Origin: Gemmatimonadota bacterium
Lineage (GTDB): Bacteria; Gemmatimonadota; Gemmatimonadetes; Longimicrobiales; Gaopeijiaceae
DNA length: 7,014 nucleotides
Direction: 5' to 3'
Assembly: GCA_030618065.1 (NCBI GenBank)
Contig: JAUXEE010000106.1
Span: 1-7,014 of the forward strand
The translations under genes were made by a program, and so were the position numbers. This document shows, piece by piece, positions 1-5,749 of the stretch (position 1 is its first letter; each line of letters starts with the position of its first letter). Below the pieces are notes generated by a model. That model worked only from the letters and a program-made list of their open reading frames with translations, had not been told where the DNA came from and did no database searches.

Positions 1-330
1 AAGAAGGTGGTGGAGAGCCCCCTAAAGGCCGAGGAATTTGGCCTTTCTTTTCCCCGGGAGATCTTTCGGATCCATCTCGCTTCACGAGGTCAGGACCCGG
101 AGGGATTCGACCTGACCCACCTGGCCCGGGAGTCGGAGGGCTTCACCGGATCGGAGATTGAAGAGGTGGTGGTCTCGGGACTCTACACCGCTTTCTCCGG
201 CAGCCAAACTCTGTCCACAGAAGACCTCGAGAGGGAGGTACGGGGGACCGTGCCCCTCTCCGTGACCATGGCCGAAAAGGTGGGTGCCCTCAGAGCCTGG
301 GCCAAAGGCAGGACCGTTCCCGCGAACTAG
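1..330 (+). CDS. AAA+ ATPase C-terminal fragment (Ycf46-like), cut by left edge
   Basis: The frame is open from base 1 to TAG at 328-330, giving 109 visible residues; the Walker A/B and arginine-finger part would lie off the left edge. The visible part looks like the helical lid of an AAA+ ATPase. It starts at REIFRIHL (residues 19-26), continues through an acidic loop to a sensor-2-like GFTGSEIEE (47-55), and ends in a tail containing VPLSVTMAEK and LRAWAKGR. That tail is familiar from Ycf46-type stand-alone AAA proteins of bacteria and plastids, whose cellular role is poorly defined. The GTG codons at 7 and 10 are internal, not starts. Oddity: residues 1-18 do not resemble the KGRFDE-like strand that normally precedes the lid (see findings). 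The gene converges on the SRAP gene, with 33 bp between the stop codons. The family call rests on motif memory; the specific substrate is unknown. Confidence 0.78.
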   Translation, partial: KKVVESPLKAEEFGLSFPREIFRIHLASRGQDPEGFDLTHLARESEGFTGSEIEEVVVSGLYTAFSGSQTLSTEDLEREVRGTVPLSVTMAEKVGALRAWAKGRTVPAN

Positions 331-357
331 GCCGAGGGGCTCTCCCCGTTCTCGGCC
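330..357. terminator. Hairpin between convergent genes, probable bidirectional terminator
   Basis: GGCCGAG (330-336) is the exact reverse complement of CTCGGCC (351-357), and the 14-nt loop can form a small GGGG/CCCC stem of its own. The left arm shares its first G with the stop codon of the AAA gene, and the SRAP stop lies 6 nt beyond the right arm. The sequence after the stem on the plus strand is ACCTTCCT, only mildly T-rich, and there is no T-tract on the minus strand. Intrinsic termination is therefore plausible but not certain. Confidence 0.5.
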
Positions 358-363
358 ACCTTC

Positions 364-1041
364 CTACACTGGCTCGATGCACTCGGGAAGGTCATTCCTG
401 GGGGAGTTCACCTGGGTGGAGACGGGATACGCCCGGATGCCCTCTCCAAAGGGTCGGAGAAGAGTCAGGAGGTCCCCGGGCGCGGCGTCGGGATCGAGCC
501 ATCGGTCCCTTGCGCCAACAGGGAGAATCACCGGCATCCGTGGGTGGATCTCCCTGATCGACGGAGCGGCCTCGGTGGTGAGGATAGTGAAGGTGTAGAG
601 TGGGGCGCTTCCCCCAGGATCCCATTTTTCCCAGAGGCCGGCCATTACGAAAGGCTCCCGGCCGTCCAGGTGAATCCAAAAGGGGGTCTTCGGGTCCTTC
701 GTGTCCCCCTCCCCTCCCCCCTTCTTCCATTCGAAGAAGCCGTCGGCCGGCACCAGACATCGACGGCGGTGGAAGGCCCTTCGGAAAGCCGATTTTTCCG
801 AAACCGTCTCTGACCGGGCATTGATCAGTCGGCTGCCCATGGCCGGGTCTTTCGCCCACGAAGGAACCAGGCCCCATCTCAAAAGGCCCATTCGGCGGCC
901 GTCCTGGTCCTGGGCGATCACGGGGGCATCCTGAGTGGGGGCGATGTTGAACCGCGGTGGATACTCGAACTCAGGAGGCCGAACGTCGAAGGAATCCACC
1001 AGATTGGAGAGGGGAACGGAGAGAGTGTACCGACCGCACAA
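364..1041 (-). CDS. yedK: SRAP-domain abasic-site DNA-protein crosslink protein (YedK/HMCES family)
   Basis: The product is 225 aa, the usual bacterial SRAP length. Family proteins covalently trap abasic sites in single-stranded DNA through an N-terminal cysteine (thiazolidine link), protecting them during replication. With the TTG start at 1041-1039 the protein begins MCGRYT, so Cys2 becomes the free N-terminus after Met removal. The other active-site residues are visible: Asn74 in INARSET, Glu104 in GFFEW and His166 in IHPRMP, close to YedK N75, E105 and H160. Other family signatures are RFNIAPTQ (30-37), LLRWGLVPSWAKD (53-65) and the closing VNSPRND (211-217). An in-frame ATG at 1083 would bury the Cys at position 16 and overlap the upstream gene by 38 bp; I reject it. 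A possible Shine-Dalgarno GGAG lies about 13 nt upstream, rather far, so translation may depend on coupling to the upstream gene, whose TAG ends 4 nt before the TTG. Confidence 0.94.
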   Translation of the reverse strand: MCGRYTLSVPLSNLVDSFDVRPPEFEYPPRFNIAPTQDAPVIAQDQDGRRMGLLRWGLVPSWAKDPAMGSRLINARSETVSEKSAFRRAFHRRRCLVPADGFFEWKKGGGEGDTKDPKTPFWIHLDGREPFVMAGLWEKWDPGGSAPLYTFTILTTEAAPSIREIHPRMPVILPVGARDRWLDPDAAPGDLLTLLRPFGEGIRAYPVSTQVNSPRNDLPECIEPV

Positions 1042-1045
1042 CGGA

Positions 1046-1636
1046 CTAAGGATGCTCCGGGCAAGGGGGGAGAGTTCGCCCACGGAGGCTGCCGAATCCA
1101 GCCACGAAACTCCCGGCGTCCTCCCAGCTTCGGAGCACTCGAAGGGGGGAAACTCCCACCTCCTCGGAGAGAACTCGGAGGTTCACCAACGAAATAATCT
1201 CCCGGTCATCCAGCTCGATCTGATTCCACTCATGGGATGGCCGTCCCCTGAACTCGCCATAGGCTCGGCCCAGAGGTCCCAATGGCGTGTTCTCCGGCAG
1301 GGGAAGGTGGAAGGTCCTTACACCCAGACCGAACCGACTGGCCACCTCCCGCCAAGGCCGCCCACTTTGGCGCAGGCCTATGAGGGCGTCCGGCGAAACC
1401 CCGGCCCTGCTTGACAGGAAGAGGACCACGGGAACCTCATCTGGCTCCAACTCCCAATCCCCTACGATGGCGACTTCCCCGATGGGCACCTCGAAGTACT
1501 CTGCCACGGCACGGAAGTAGGCCTCCCTTACACCGGGACCCACTTCCTGCCCCAAGGCCGGGGAAGGAACCATGCCACCCATGGGGAGGCCAAAACTCAA
1601 AAGGAGACCGATCCCGAGGACCGGGGAGAATTTCAC
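1046..1636 (-). CDS. Exported protein of unknown function with apparent duplicated helical motif
   Basis: The product is 196 aa with a GTG start at 1636, supported by GGAGGA at 1647-1642 and a 5-nt spacer. Residues 1-29 form a Sec signal peptide (one Lys, then a long Leu/Gly hydrophobic stretch, ending PSPALGQ), with cleavage likely near Gly29-Gln30, so the mature protein is probably periplasmic or secreted. I do not recognise a named domain. The mature part contains AYFRAVAEYFEVPIGEV, then GVSPDALIGLRQSGRPW (79-95) and VASRFG (98-103), and after a spacer with FHLPLP a region REIISLVNLRVLSEEVGVSP (145-164) followed by LRVLRSW. The two GVSP-centred segments look like degenerate copies of one helical unit. 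Proteins of this style occur in Gemmatimonadota and Acidobacteria as hypothetical proteins (my recollection). It is the first gene of a unit with SRAP 4 nt downstream. A DNA-binding role is unlikely given the export signal. Confidence 0.78.
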   Translation of the reverse strand: MKFSPVLGIGLLLSFGLPMGGMVPSPALGQEVGPGVREAYFRAVAEYFEVPIGEVAIVGDWELEPDEVPVVLFLSSRAGVSPDALIGLRQSGRPWREVASRFGLGVRTFHLPLPENTPLGPLGRAYGEFRGRPSHEWNQIELDDREIISLVNLRVLSEEVGVSPLRVLRSWEDAGSFVAGFGSLRGRTLPPCPEHP

Positions 1637-1716
1637 GAGATTCCTCCGAAGCCACGATGCAAAGTGGGGTCCTTTAACAAATAGGTCCGAATCGTCTCGG
1701 GAGCAATCGAAAAAGG

Positions 1717-1750
1717 TGACCCGCCACGGCTGGGTGACCGTTGCGGGTCA
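1717..1750. promoter_or_regulatory. 34-bp near-palindrome in divergent intergenic region
   Basis: The arms TGACCCGC (1717-1724) and GCGGGTCA (1743-1750) are exact reverse complements. Inside them, after one C/T mismatch, ACGG (1726-1729) pairs with CCGT (1738-1741), leaving an 8-nt loop. On the minus strand the hairpin is followed directly by CC and five T residues (1714-1710), so it has the shape of an intrinsic terminator or leader attenuator ahead of the exported-protein/SRAP unit. The DNA form could equally be an operator. It lies 80-114 bp upstream of the GTG at 1636 and about 157 bp upstream of the STAS-like gene. I see no convincing -35/-10 pair around it, so which transcript contains it is unknown. 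Confidence 0.5.
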
Positions 1751-1775
1751 TCCCAAGACCGATCCTTCCGGTCCC

Positions 1776-1842
1776 TGGCAGGCTTTGCCGGGAGATGCCA
1801 AAATGGCAGGCACCGATCCCCGGATCCTGGCACGAAGCTTGA
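1776..1842 (+). promoter_or_regulatory. Cluster of TGGCA half-sites upstream of STAS-like gene
   Basis: TGGCAGGC occurs exactly at 1776-1783 and again at 1804-1811, 28 bp apart. TGCCA at 1796-1800 and TGGCA at 1804-1808 form an inverted pair around AAA. A third TGGCA-type element, TGGCACG at 1828-1834, is followed after AAGC by TTGA, which resembles a sigma-54 -24/-12 promoter with the conserved GC of the -12 element changed to GA. The cluster sits 66-132 bp upstream of the ATG at 1908, a normal place for operators or a promoter. The repeats are seen directly; any regulatory role is inference. Confidence 0.3.
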
Positions 1843-1896
1843 GGTGGGTATGCGTAGGCAGGGTGGTGAGGGAAGGGAAAGAAATGGACGCGGCGC

Positions 1897-1903
1897 GGGA
1901 GGG
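1897..1903 (+). promoter_or_regulatory. Shine-Dalgarno sequence deciding the STAS-like start
   Basis: GGGAGGG lies 4 nt before ATG at 1908-1910, a near-ideal ribosome binding site. It favours this ATG over the in-frame ATG at 1884, which has only a weaker AAGGG-type site, and over any start further upstream in the same open frame (open back to at least 1572). Confidence 0.65.
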
Positions 1904-1907
1904 AACA

Positions 1908-2207
1908 ATGAACGAGCACGAGAAGGACGCCAGGACACGAGAGCACGCCGGAGACCTTCCAACCCTCGAGCCGGTACAGGTTGCCGCACCGGGGAAAAAA
2001 GGTGACCTGGTGGTGGATCTCTCCGGGATCCGGGAGCTCGATCTGACCAGCCTCGCCCTTCTCCTGACGGCGCAACAGAAAGCCGAAAAGGAGGATAGGG
2101 ATGTATGGTTGGCGGGGGTCCCCCTTCACGTCTGGCAGGCTCTGAACGCCATGGGCCTCGGCCAATTCTTCAAGCCTTTCCCCCTATCTGGTGAGGTGGC
2201 CGATTAG
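1908..2207 (+). CDS. Small STAS-like (anti-anti-sigma-factor-type) protein
   Basis: The product is 99 aa, about the size of a single STAS domain. STAS proteins act as phosphorylation-switched partners of kinase/anti-sigma proteins or as sensor modules. Visible pattern: a strand GDLVVDLSGIREL (32-44), the switch region LDLTSLALLLTAQQKAEKE (44-62, strand end then helix), a strand DVWLAGVP (65-72), and the helix plus tail LNAMGLGQFFKPFP (79-92), which matches the usual end of STAS domains (LxxxGLxxxF). In canonical anti-anti-sigma factors the switch reads D-S-S-G; here it is D-L-T-S (45-48), so the usual phospho-serine position holds Thr47. The first about 30 residues are charged and the first beta strand of the fold is poor or missing. 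No kinase, phosphatase or anti-sigma partner of this class is visible here; the zf-HC2 anti-sigma further right belongs to a different mechanism. The family call is by pattern and moderately sure. An 8-residue longer start at 1884 is possible. Confidence 0.68.
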   Translation: MNEHEKDARTREHAGDLPTLEPVQVAAPGKKGDLVVDLSGIRELDLTSLALLLTAQQKAEKEDRDVWLAGVPLHVWQALNAMGLGQFFKPFPLSGEVAD

Positions 2208-2236
2208 CTCAGTGCCCCCCCCAGAAGCAGCAAAGA

Positions 2237-2272
2237 GGCGGCCCCCAGTCCAATGAAGGAGTGGGGGCCGCC
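2237..2272. terminator. Strong GC-rich hairpin, probable bidirectional terminator
   Basis: GGCGGCCCCCA (2237-2247) pairs perfectly with TGGGGGCCGCC (2262-2272) over 11 bp. After a G/G mismatch, TCC (2249-2251) pairs with GGA (2258-2260), leaving a 6-nt AATGAA loop. It lies 29 bp after the STAS-like stop and 84 bp after the M28 stop, between convergent genes. Downstream sequence is GCCATTTGTT on the plus strand and TCTTTGCTGCTTCT on the minus strand; both are T-rich though not clean T-tracts. Termination of both converging transcripts is the likely role. Confidence 0.72.
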
Positions 2273-2304
2273 GCCATTTGTTGGAGGATTCAGACGGGAA
2301 TCGA

Positions 2305-2332
2305 CCTCGATGAATGTCCTCTATCGAGGACA
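2305..2332. repeat. Overlapping, mutually exclusive inverted repeats after the M28 gene
   Basis: TGTCCTC (2315-2321) pairs with GAGGACA (2326-2332) over a 4-nt loop. CCTCGAT (2305-2311) pairs exactly with ATCGAGG (2323-2329) over an 11-nt loop. The two 7-bp stems share bases 2326-2329 and cannot form together. They lie in the 3' untranslated region of the M28 transcript, 25-52 bp beyond its stop, and also downstream of the terminator seen from the STAS-like gene. No T-tract follows, so an RNA-stabilising or processing element is as plausible as a terminator. Confidence 0.45.
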
Positions 2333-2356
2333 CACCTCACCAGGCCGAAGGGGGTT

Positions 2357-3886
2357 TCATCCTCCCATGTCCACGATCTCCGCATAACTGGCCGGATCCC
2401 ACTGGGGCCGTTCCGGTGAGTTCCCGACCTCGAGGCCCAGGTAGAACATGAGCTTCGTGGTGTTCATGGCCTTCGTGAGGTCCATCTTCTCGATCTCGTC
2501 GTCCACCCCATGGTAGTCCTCATGGATGCCACAGAAGAAGAAGAGGACGGGCACCCCGCGCCGAGCGAAGTTGAAGTGGTCCGAACGCCGATAGAAGTTC
2601 TGTTCGGGCCAGATGTCGTCCGCGGCCGTCAGTTTCAACTCAGGGTGAGCCTCATTCACCCGGTCCATGATCTCACCTAGATCAGAGTGCTCTTTCCCGA
2701 TGACCACGATGGTATCCGGGGCATTCCGGGAGATCATGTCGGCATTCAGGTTGGCCACCAGTTGGTCCGGAGACACCCCAGGGTTTTCGGCGAAGAAGCG
2801 GCTCCCCCAGAGCCCGCTCTCTTCCCCGCTCACGGCCAGGAAGATCATGGAACGCTTTGGAGGTTCGGCCAGCATGGCGAAGGCTTCCGCCAACTCCGCC
2901 ACGGCAATGGTACCGGACGCGTCGTCATCGGCACCGTTCCGGATGCTATCCCCGGCTTCGTTCGGCCGCCCGACCCCGATATGATCCATATGGCCGCTGA
3001 ACACGATATACTCGCCCTTCAGCTCAGGATCGCTCCCCTCCAGGATCCCGACGGTGTTCGGCATATCGAAACCACCCATCTCCCGGGTGACGGTCGTGAT
3101 GCTGATTTCCAGACCCGGTACATCGATGAGGGCCATCTCGCCGCCACCCCCGGCCAGGAGCTGTGAGAGTTGAATCCCGTGGGAGGCCAGGAGCGTTTCC
3201 AAACTCCCCTCCCGGATATTGAGCATGGGCAATCCGCCCTCGGCCCCTTCAGACCAGGGAGCGATCCTCTGCCGCTGGCCCCGCGCCCTTTCCACAGCGG
3301 CCCCCCACTCCTCATCCGAACTCTGGTCCACGAAGATCACAGATGCCGGTTCGGCACTCATGACTCCCGGAGGGAAGCGGACCCGACGGCGGCCTGTGGA
3401 CGCCGCGGTGGGGGTGGGCACGATGAAGAGGTGTTTCCCTCTGATCTGTTCAGCGGGCAACTCCTGGGCCGCGGCCAGGTTCCCGGCCAGGACAAGGGCC
3501 GTCCCCGTCACCTCCGCACCTCCCGATGCCCGCATGAAGTTCAGGTCGGTTCCGAACTCCAGAGTCGGACCCCCGGTCACCTGAGCCGAGGAAGCCTCGA
3601 AGTCCACCGCTGTTTCCCGCATGTGGTAGATCTGAATGAAGCTCCCGTCATCACCACCGGGTTTCAGCCCATAACGCTTGAACTCGTCGGCAATCCACTG
3701 GGCCGTCATATCCAGCCCGGGGCTGGGGTTCGCCCGACCCATCATGGAGTCGTGTGCGATGACGCCAACTTTGTGGAGGAAGTCCGCTTCACTGATGGAG
3801 GCTACCGCCTCTTCCACCGGAACTCCCCCCTGACAAGCCAGGATACCCGGGGAGGCGAGAAATGCCAGAAAGATTAACCGTCTCAT
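2357..3886 (-). CDS. M28-family zinc aminopeptidase lipoprotein with PA-like insert
   Basis: The product is 509 aa, with ATG supported by GAGGA 7 nt upstream (3898-3894). The N-terminus has two Arg, a hydrophobic stretch, and a lipobox ILA before Cys18, so it is probably an exported lipoprotein. Residues about 100-265 fit the protease-associated-like insert common in M28 enzymes. The catalytic domain shows the full metal-site set: His299 in SGHMDH, the Asp cluster 320-322 in GADDDASG, Glu355/Glu356 in SGEESG (base and ligand), Asp383 in NADMISR and His459 in EDYHGVDD. M28 enzymes carry two co-catalytic zincs and release N-terminal residues or dipeptides; substrate specificity cannot be read from the sequence. 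The upstream M14 gene ends 46 nt before its start with no clear terminator between (only a 12-bp palindrome at 3905-3916), so the two are probably one operon acting in sequence on imported or extracellular peptides. Confidence 0.93.
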   Translation of the reverse strand: MRRLIFLAFLASPGILACQGGVPVEEAVASISEADFLHKVGVIAHDSMMGRANPSPGLDMTAQWIADEFKRYGLKPGGDDGSFIQIYHMRETAVDFEASSAQVTGGPTLEFGTDLNFMRASGGAEVTGTALVLAGNLAAAQELPAEQIRGKHLFIVPTPTAASTGRRRVRFPPGVMSAEPASVIFVDQSSDEEWGAAVERARGQRQRIAPWSEGAEGGLPMLNIREGSLETLLASHGIQLSQLLAGGGGEMALIDVPGLEISITTVTREMGGFDMPNTVGILEGSDPELKGEYIVFSGHMDHIGVGRPNEAGDSIRNGADDDASGTIAVAELAEAFAMLAEPPKRSMIFLAVSGEESGLWGSRFFAENPGVSPDQLVANLNADMISRNAPDTIVVIGKEHSDLGEIMDRVNEAHPELKLTAADDIWPEQNFYRRSDHFNFARRGVPVLFFFCGIHEDYHGVDDEIEKMDLTKAMNTTKLMFYLGLEVGNSPERPQWDPASYAEIVDMGG

Positions 3887-3932
3887 TGTGATTTCCTCGG
3901 TTGTGGGCTCGAGCCCGGAGCTTCAGAAAGGG

Positions 3933-5603
3933 TCACCAAGTGTCTGGACTGAATTCGAACGATAGCCTGGGCGGGCTCGAAGGGGCAGCACGTAGAATTG
4001 GATAGTCCTGATCCGGCCCGAGTGAATCGCTGATGAGGCCCCAGGCGACCAGGCCGTCGTCGGAGCGGGGCTCCAGGAGTGAAAAAACCACCCGAGCCAG
4101 CGGCTGGTCCATGGGTACCATCACCGTCCCGGGAGCCAGGCTCACCCCACCCTCCCTGACGTACTCACCCCAAACCTCCTGGGCTCGATGCCCCTGATAT
4201 TCCCTTGTAGCGGTAGTCAGGGAGTCCACATGGAAGAGCTCCACCTCCACCCCCTCGCGCCCTTCATCCAGGGGGAGGATTTCGACTCCGTGGGCCGCTA
4301 GGAGCTCCATGACCGCCTCCAGCTCAGGAGGGATGAAATAGGCCGGGGGAACCCTTTCCCACTCCGTTGGCCGGAAGGTCCCGAACTCGTACATCCGGGT
4401 CGGCGTCTGAGTGTTCGTCCGCAGAAACATGGTCTGTCCCGAGACGGGATTTTCCTCTTCGACCACCTCTCCCATGAGAATGGTCACAGGCTTGTCGGAG
4501 CGTTGCACCTCAGCGTGGACTCCCAGGGAATCGCCGATGAGGGAACGTGCATCCGCTTCGGCGGTTCGTTTCTGGATCTCGGCCGCATTCCTGTAGGCAA
4601 ACTCAAAAATCTCCTCGGTGAACCAATACGAAATCTGGATCCTCTCCTGGAAGGAGGCATAGGAGTAGGCCTCACCCAGGATTCCGAACCGGTTCCGGAG
4701 GCCTATGTAGTTGCTCACGAACCGGGGGCGGTGATCGAAGGTGAACCACCCGGCCTCCTGGTCCCCCCGCGCTTGCCGGGCGCCCCCGTAGTAGTACATG
4801 TCCCACCCGGTCTCCGCCTTCACCCCCCGGGTCACCTCCGGTAGCCACTCCCCTCTCAGGAATTGGTCGATCTCGGGAGGAGCATTCGGCGTGAGGGGTG
4901 GCGCATAGGTGAGATGGTACCCGTGGCGACTACCGTTGGTCGTATGGAGATCCACGGACAGGTGGGGATCATAATCGGTGTAGAGACGGAGCAGGGCCCG
5001 AGATTCCGGAGCGTCCAGCTTCATCTGGTCCCGGTTCAGGTCCAAGCCCATGGCATTCGATCGTTGTCCCATCCCTTCCACGGGCCCGTGCTGTCCCCGG
5101 CGGTTCGTAGGACTCACCCTCTCATTCCCGTCAGGGTTGTAAAGGGGAGCGATAAGAAGGACCAGGGAGTCGGCCCAATGGCCGTGTTCTCCGGCAGACA
5201 GCTCCCTGAGGAGGATGAGAAGGCCCTCCTTCCCCGAGATCTCTCCGGCATGGATGCCACCCTGGACATAGACCCGGGTCTTCCCGCTGGCTAGAACTGC
5301 CTCGGGGGTGGCATCAGCCACCGTCCCCACGACCACGAGGGGAATGGAACGCCCCTCATGACTGGTGCCCAGAGTCGTCAGGTGCATGCCGGGGTGGCGT
5401 GCCACCACTTCCGAAACGAACGCCATGACCTCGTCATATCGGGTCGTCTGCCGGAAATCGGTCCGCTCCGCCGCGGTCTGGGGGGATTCAGCCTCTTGGG
5501 CCTGCAGAGAAGGGGGGAAACCACACAGGGAGAGGAAAGTCAGGAGAAGGGGAAAGGTCAGGAAGGGGGGAATACCCCGCCCCCCGGAGTGTCGTTCGGT
5601 CAT
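3933..5603 (-). CDS. Secreted M14-family zinc carboxypeptidase-like protein
   Basis: The product is 556 aa, with ATG at 5603 preceded by GAGGTG (5613-5608) at 4 nt. The signal peptide has an Arg/His-containing start, a hydrophobic core about residues 12-30, and probable cleavage after LQA (residue 35). The M14 domain covers about 50-345. Zinc ligands are His118 and Glu121 in GGIHAGE and His220 in VDLHTTNG. The substrate-binding pair is Asn190-Arg191 in GLDLNRD, and the catalytic Glu311 sits in ILGEAYSY. NPDGNER (156-162) is another family hallmark. Residues about 365-556 form an extra C-terminal region, longer than pancreatic-type enzymes and probably beta-rich; I do not recognise it. The enzyme should hydrolyse C-terminal amide bonds of peptides or peptidoglycan-type substrates outside the cytoplasm; the substrate is not deducible. 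It is the first gene of a unit with the M28 lipoprotein. The upstream 146-bp gap contains the terminator of the sigma/anti-sigma unit, which suggests a promoter of its own, though I cannot place one confidently. Confidence 0.93.
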   Translation of the reverse strand: MTERHSGGRGIPPFLTFPLLLTFLSLCGFPPSLQAQEAESPQTAAERTDFRQTTRYDEVMAFVSEVVARHPGMHLTTLGTSHEGRSIPLVVVGTVADATPEAVLASGKTRVYVQGGIHAGEISGKEGLLILLRELSAGEHGHWADSLVLLIAPLYNPDGNERVSPTNRRGQHGPVEGMGQRSNAMGLDLNRDQMKLDAPESRALLRLYTDYDPHLSVDLHTTNGSRHGYHLTYAPPLTPNAPPEIDQFLRGEWLPEVTRGVKAETGWDMYYYGGARQARGDQEAGWFTFDHRPRFVSNYIGLRNRFGILGEAYSYASFQERIQISYWFTEEIFEFAYRNAAEIQKRTAEADARSLIGDSLGVHAEVQRSDKPVTILMGEVVEEENPVSGQTMFLRTNTQTPTRMYEFGTFRPTEWERVPPAYFIPPELEAVMELLAAHGVEILPLDEGREGVEVELFHVDSLTTATREYQGHRAQEVWGEYVREGGVSLAPGTVMVPMDQPLARVVFSLLEPRSDDGLVAWGLISDSLGPDQDYPILRAAPSSPPRLSFEFSPDTW

Positions 5604-5702
5604 GATCCACCTCAGAGCACTGGTTCATAGGCAGCCCAGATCCGAACGGGGCCGGGCCAGGCCGGGGCCCAAGGTAGGGCTACAGGGGAGGGAGTGTCCA
5701 AC

Positions 5703-5738
5703 AAAAAGGGGAGACGGCTCTCGGCCCCACCCCCCCTT
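5703..5738 (-). terminator. Rho-independent terminator of the sigma/anti-sigma unit
   Basis: On the minus strand AAGGGG (5738-5733) pairs with CCCCTT (5711-5706) and the T run continues as TTTTTGTT (5707-5700). Alternative pairings inside the loop (GGGG with CCCC, GAGA with TCTC) strengthen the fold. It begins 11 nt after the anti-sigma stop at 5750, the expected place. It separates the ECF unit from the M14 gene, whose start is 100 bp further on. The remaining 5604-5702 stretch contains a GC-rich run with repeated GGCCGGG words and no clear promoter. Confidence 0.62.
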
Positions 5739-5749
5739 CCAGCGACCTG

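Noticed and set aside
935..1414. 159-aa plus-strand open frame across the SRAP/exported-protein junction
   Set aside because: It overlaps two convincing minus-strand genes (SRAP catalytic residues; signal peptide and RBS) and shows no domain or ribosome binding site of note.
1572..1907. N-terminal extension of the STAS-like protein back to an ATG at 1572
   Set aside because: It would run through the start and signal-peptide region of the divergent gene and through the palindrome; the translated extension is low-quality sequence, while ATG 1908 has a near-ideal Shine-Dalgarno.
1674..2165. 163-aa minus-strand open frame opposite the STAS-like gene
   Set aside because: No domain is recognisable, and the plus strand carries STAS-like strand/helix patterning and a strong ribosome binding site.
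3170..3877. 235-aa open frame on the plus strand, antisense to the M28 gene
   Set aside because: It is a shadow in GC-rich DNA: the minus strand encodes a full M28 enzyme with all metal-site motifs, and the plus-strand translation is Pro/Arg/His-rich with no recognisable domain. The same reason excludes the frames at 2687-3166, 4863-5294 and 6382-6930.
3905..3916. Perfect 12-bp palindrome GGGCTCGAGCCC between the M14 and M28 genes
   Set aside because: As RNA it gives only a 4-bp stem with a TCGA loop and no T-tract; too weak to call a terminator, and a palindrome this short can occur by chance in GC-rich DNA.
5640..5675. GC-rich run with repeated GGCCGGG words upstream of the M14 gene
   Set aside because: The repeats are short, overlapping and self-complementary in several registers; I cannot separate them from base-composition bias.
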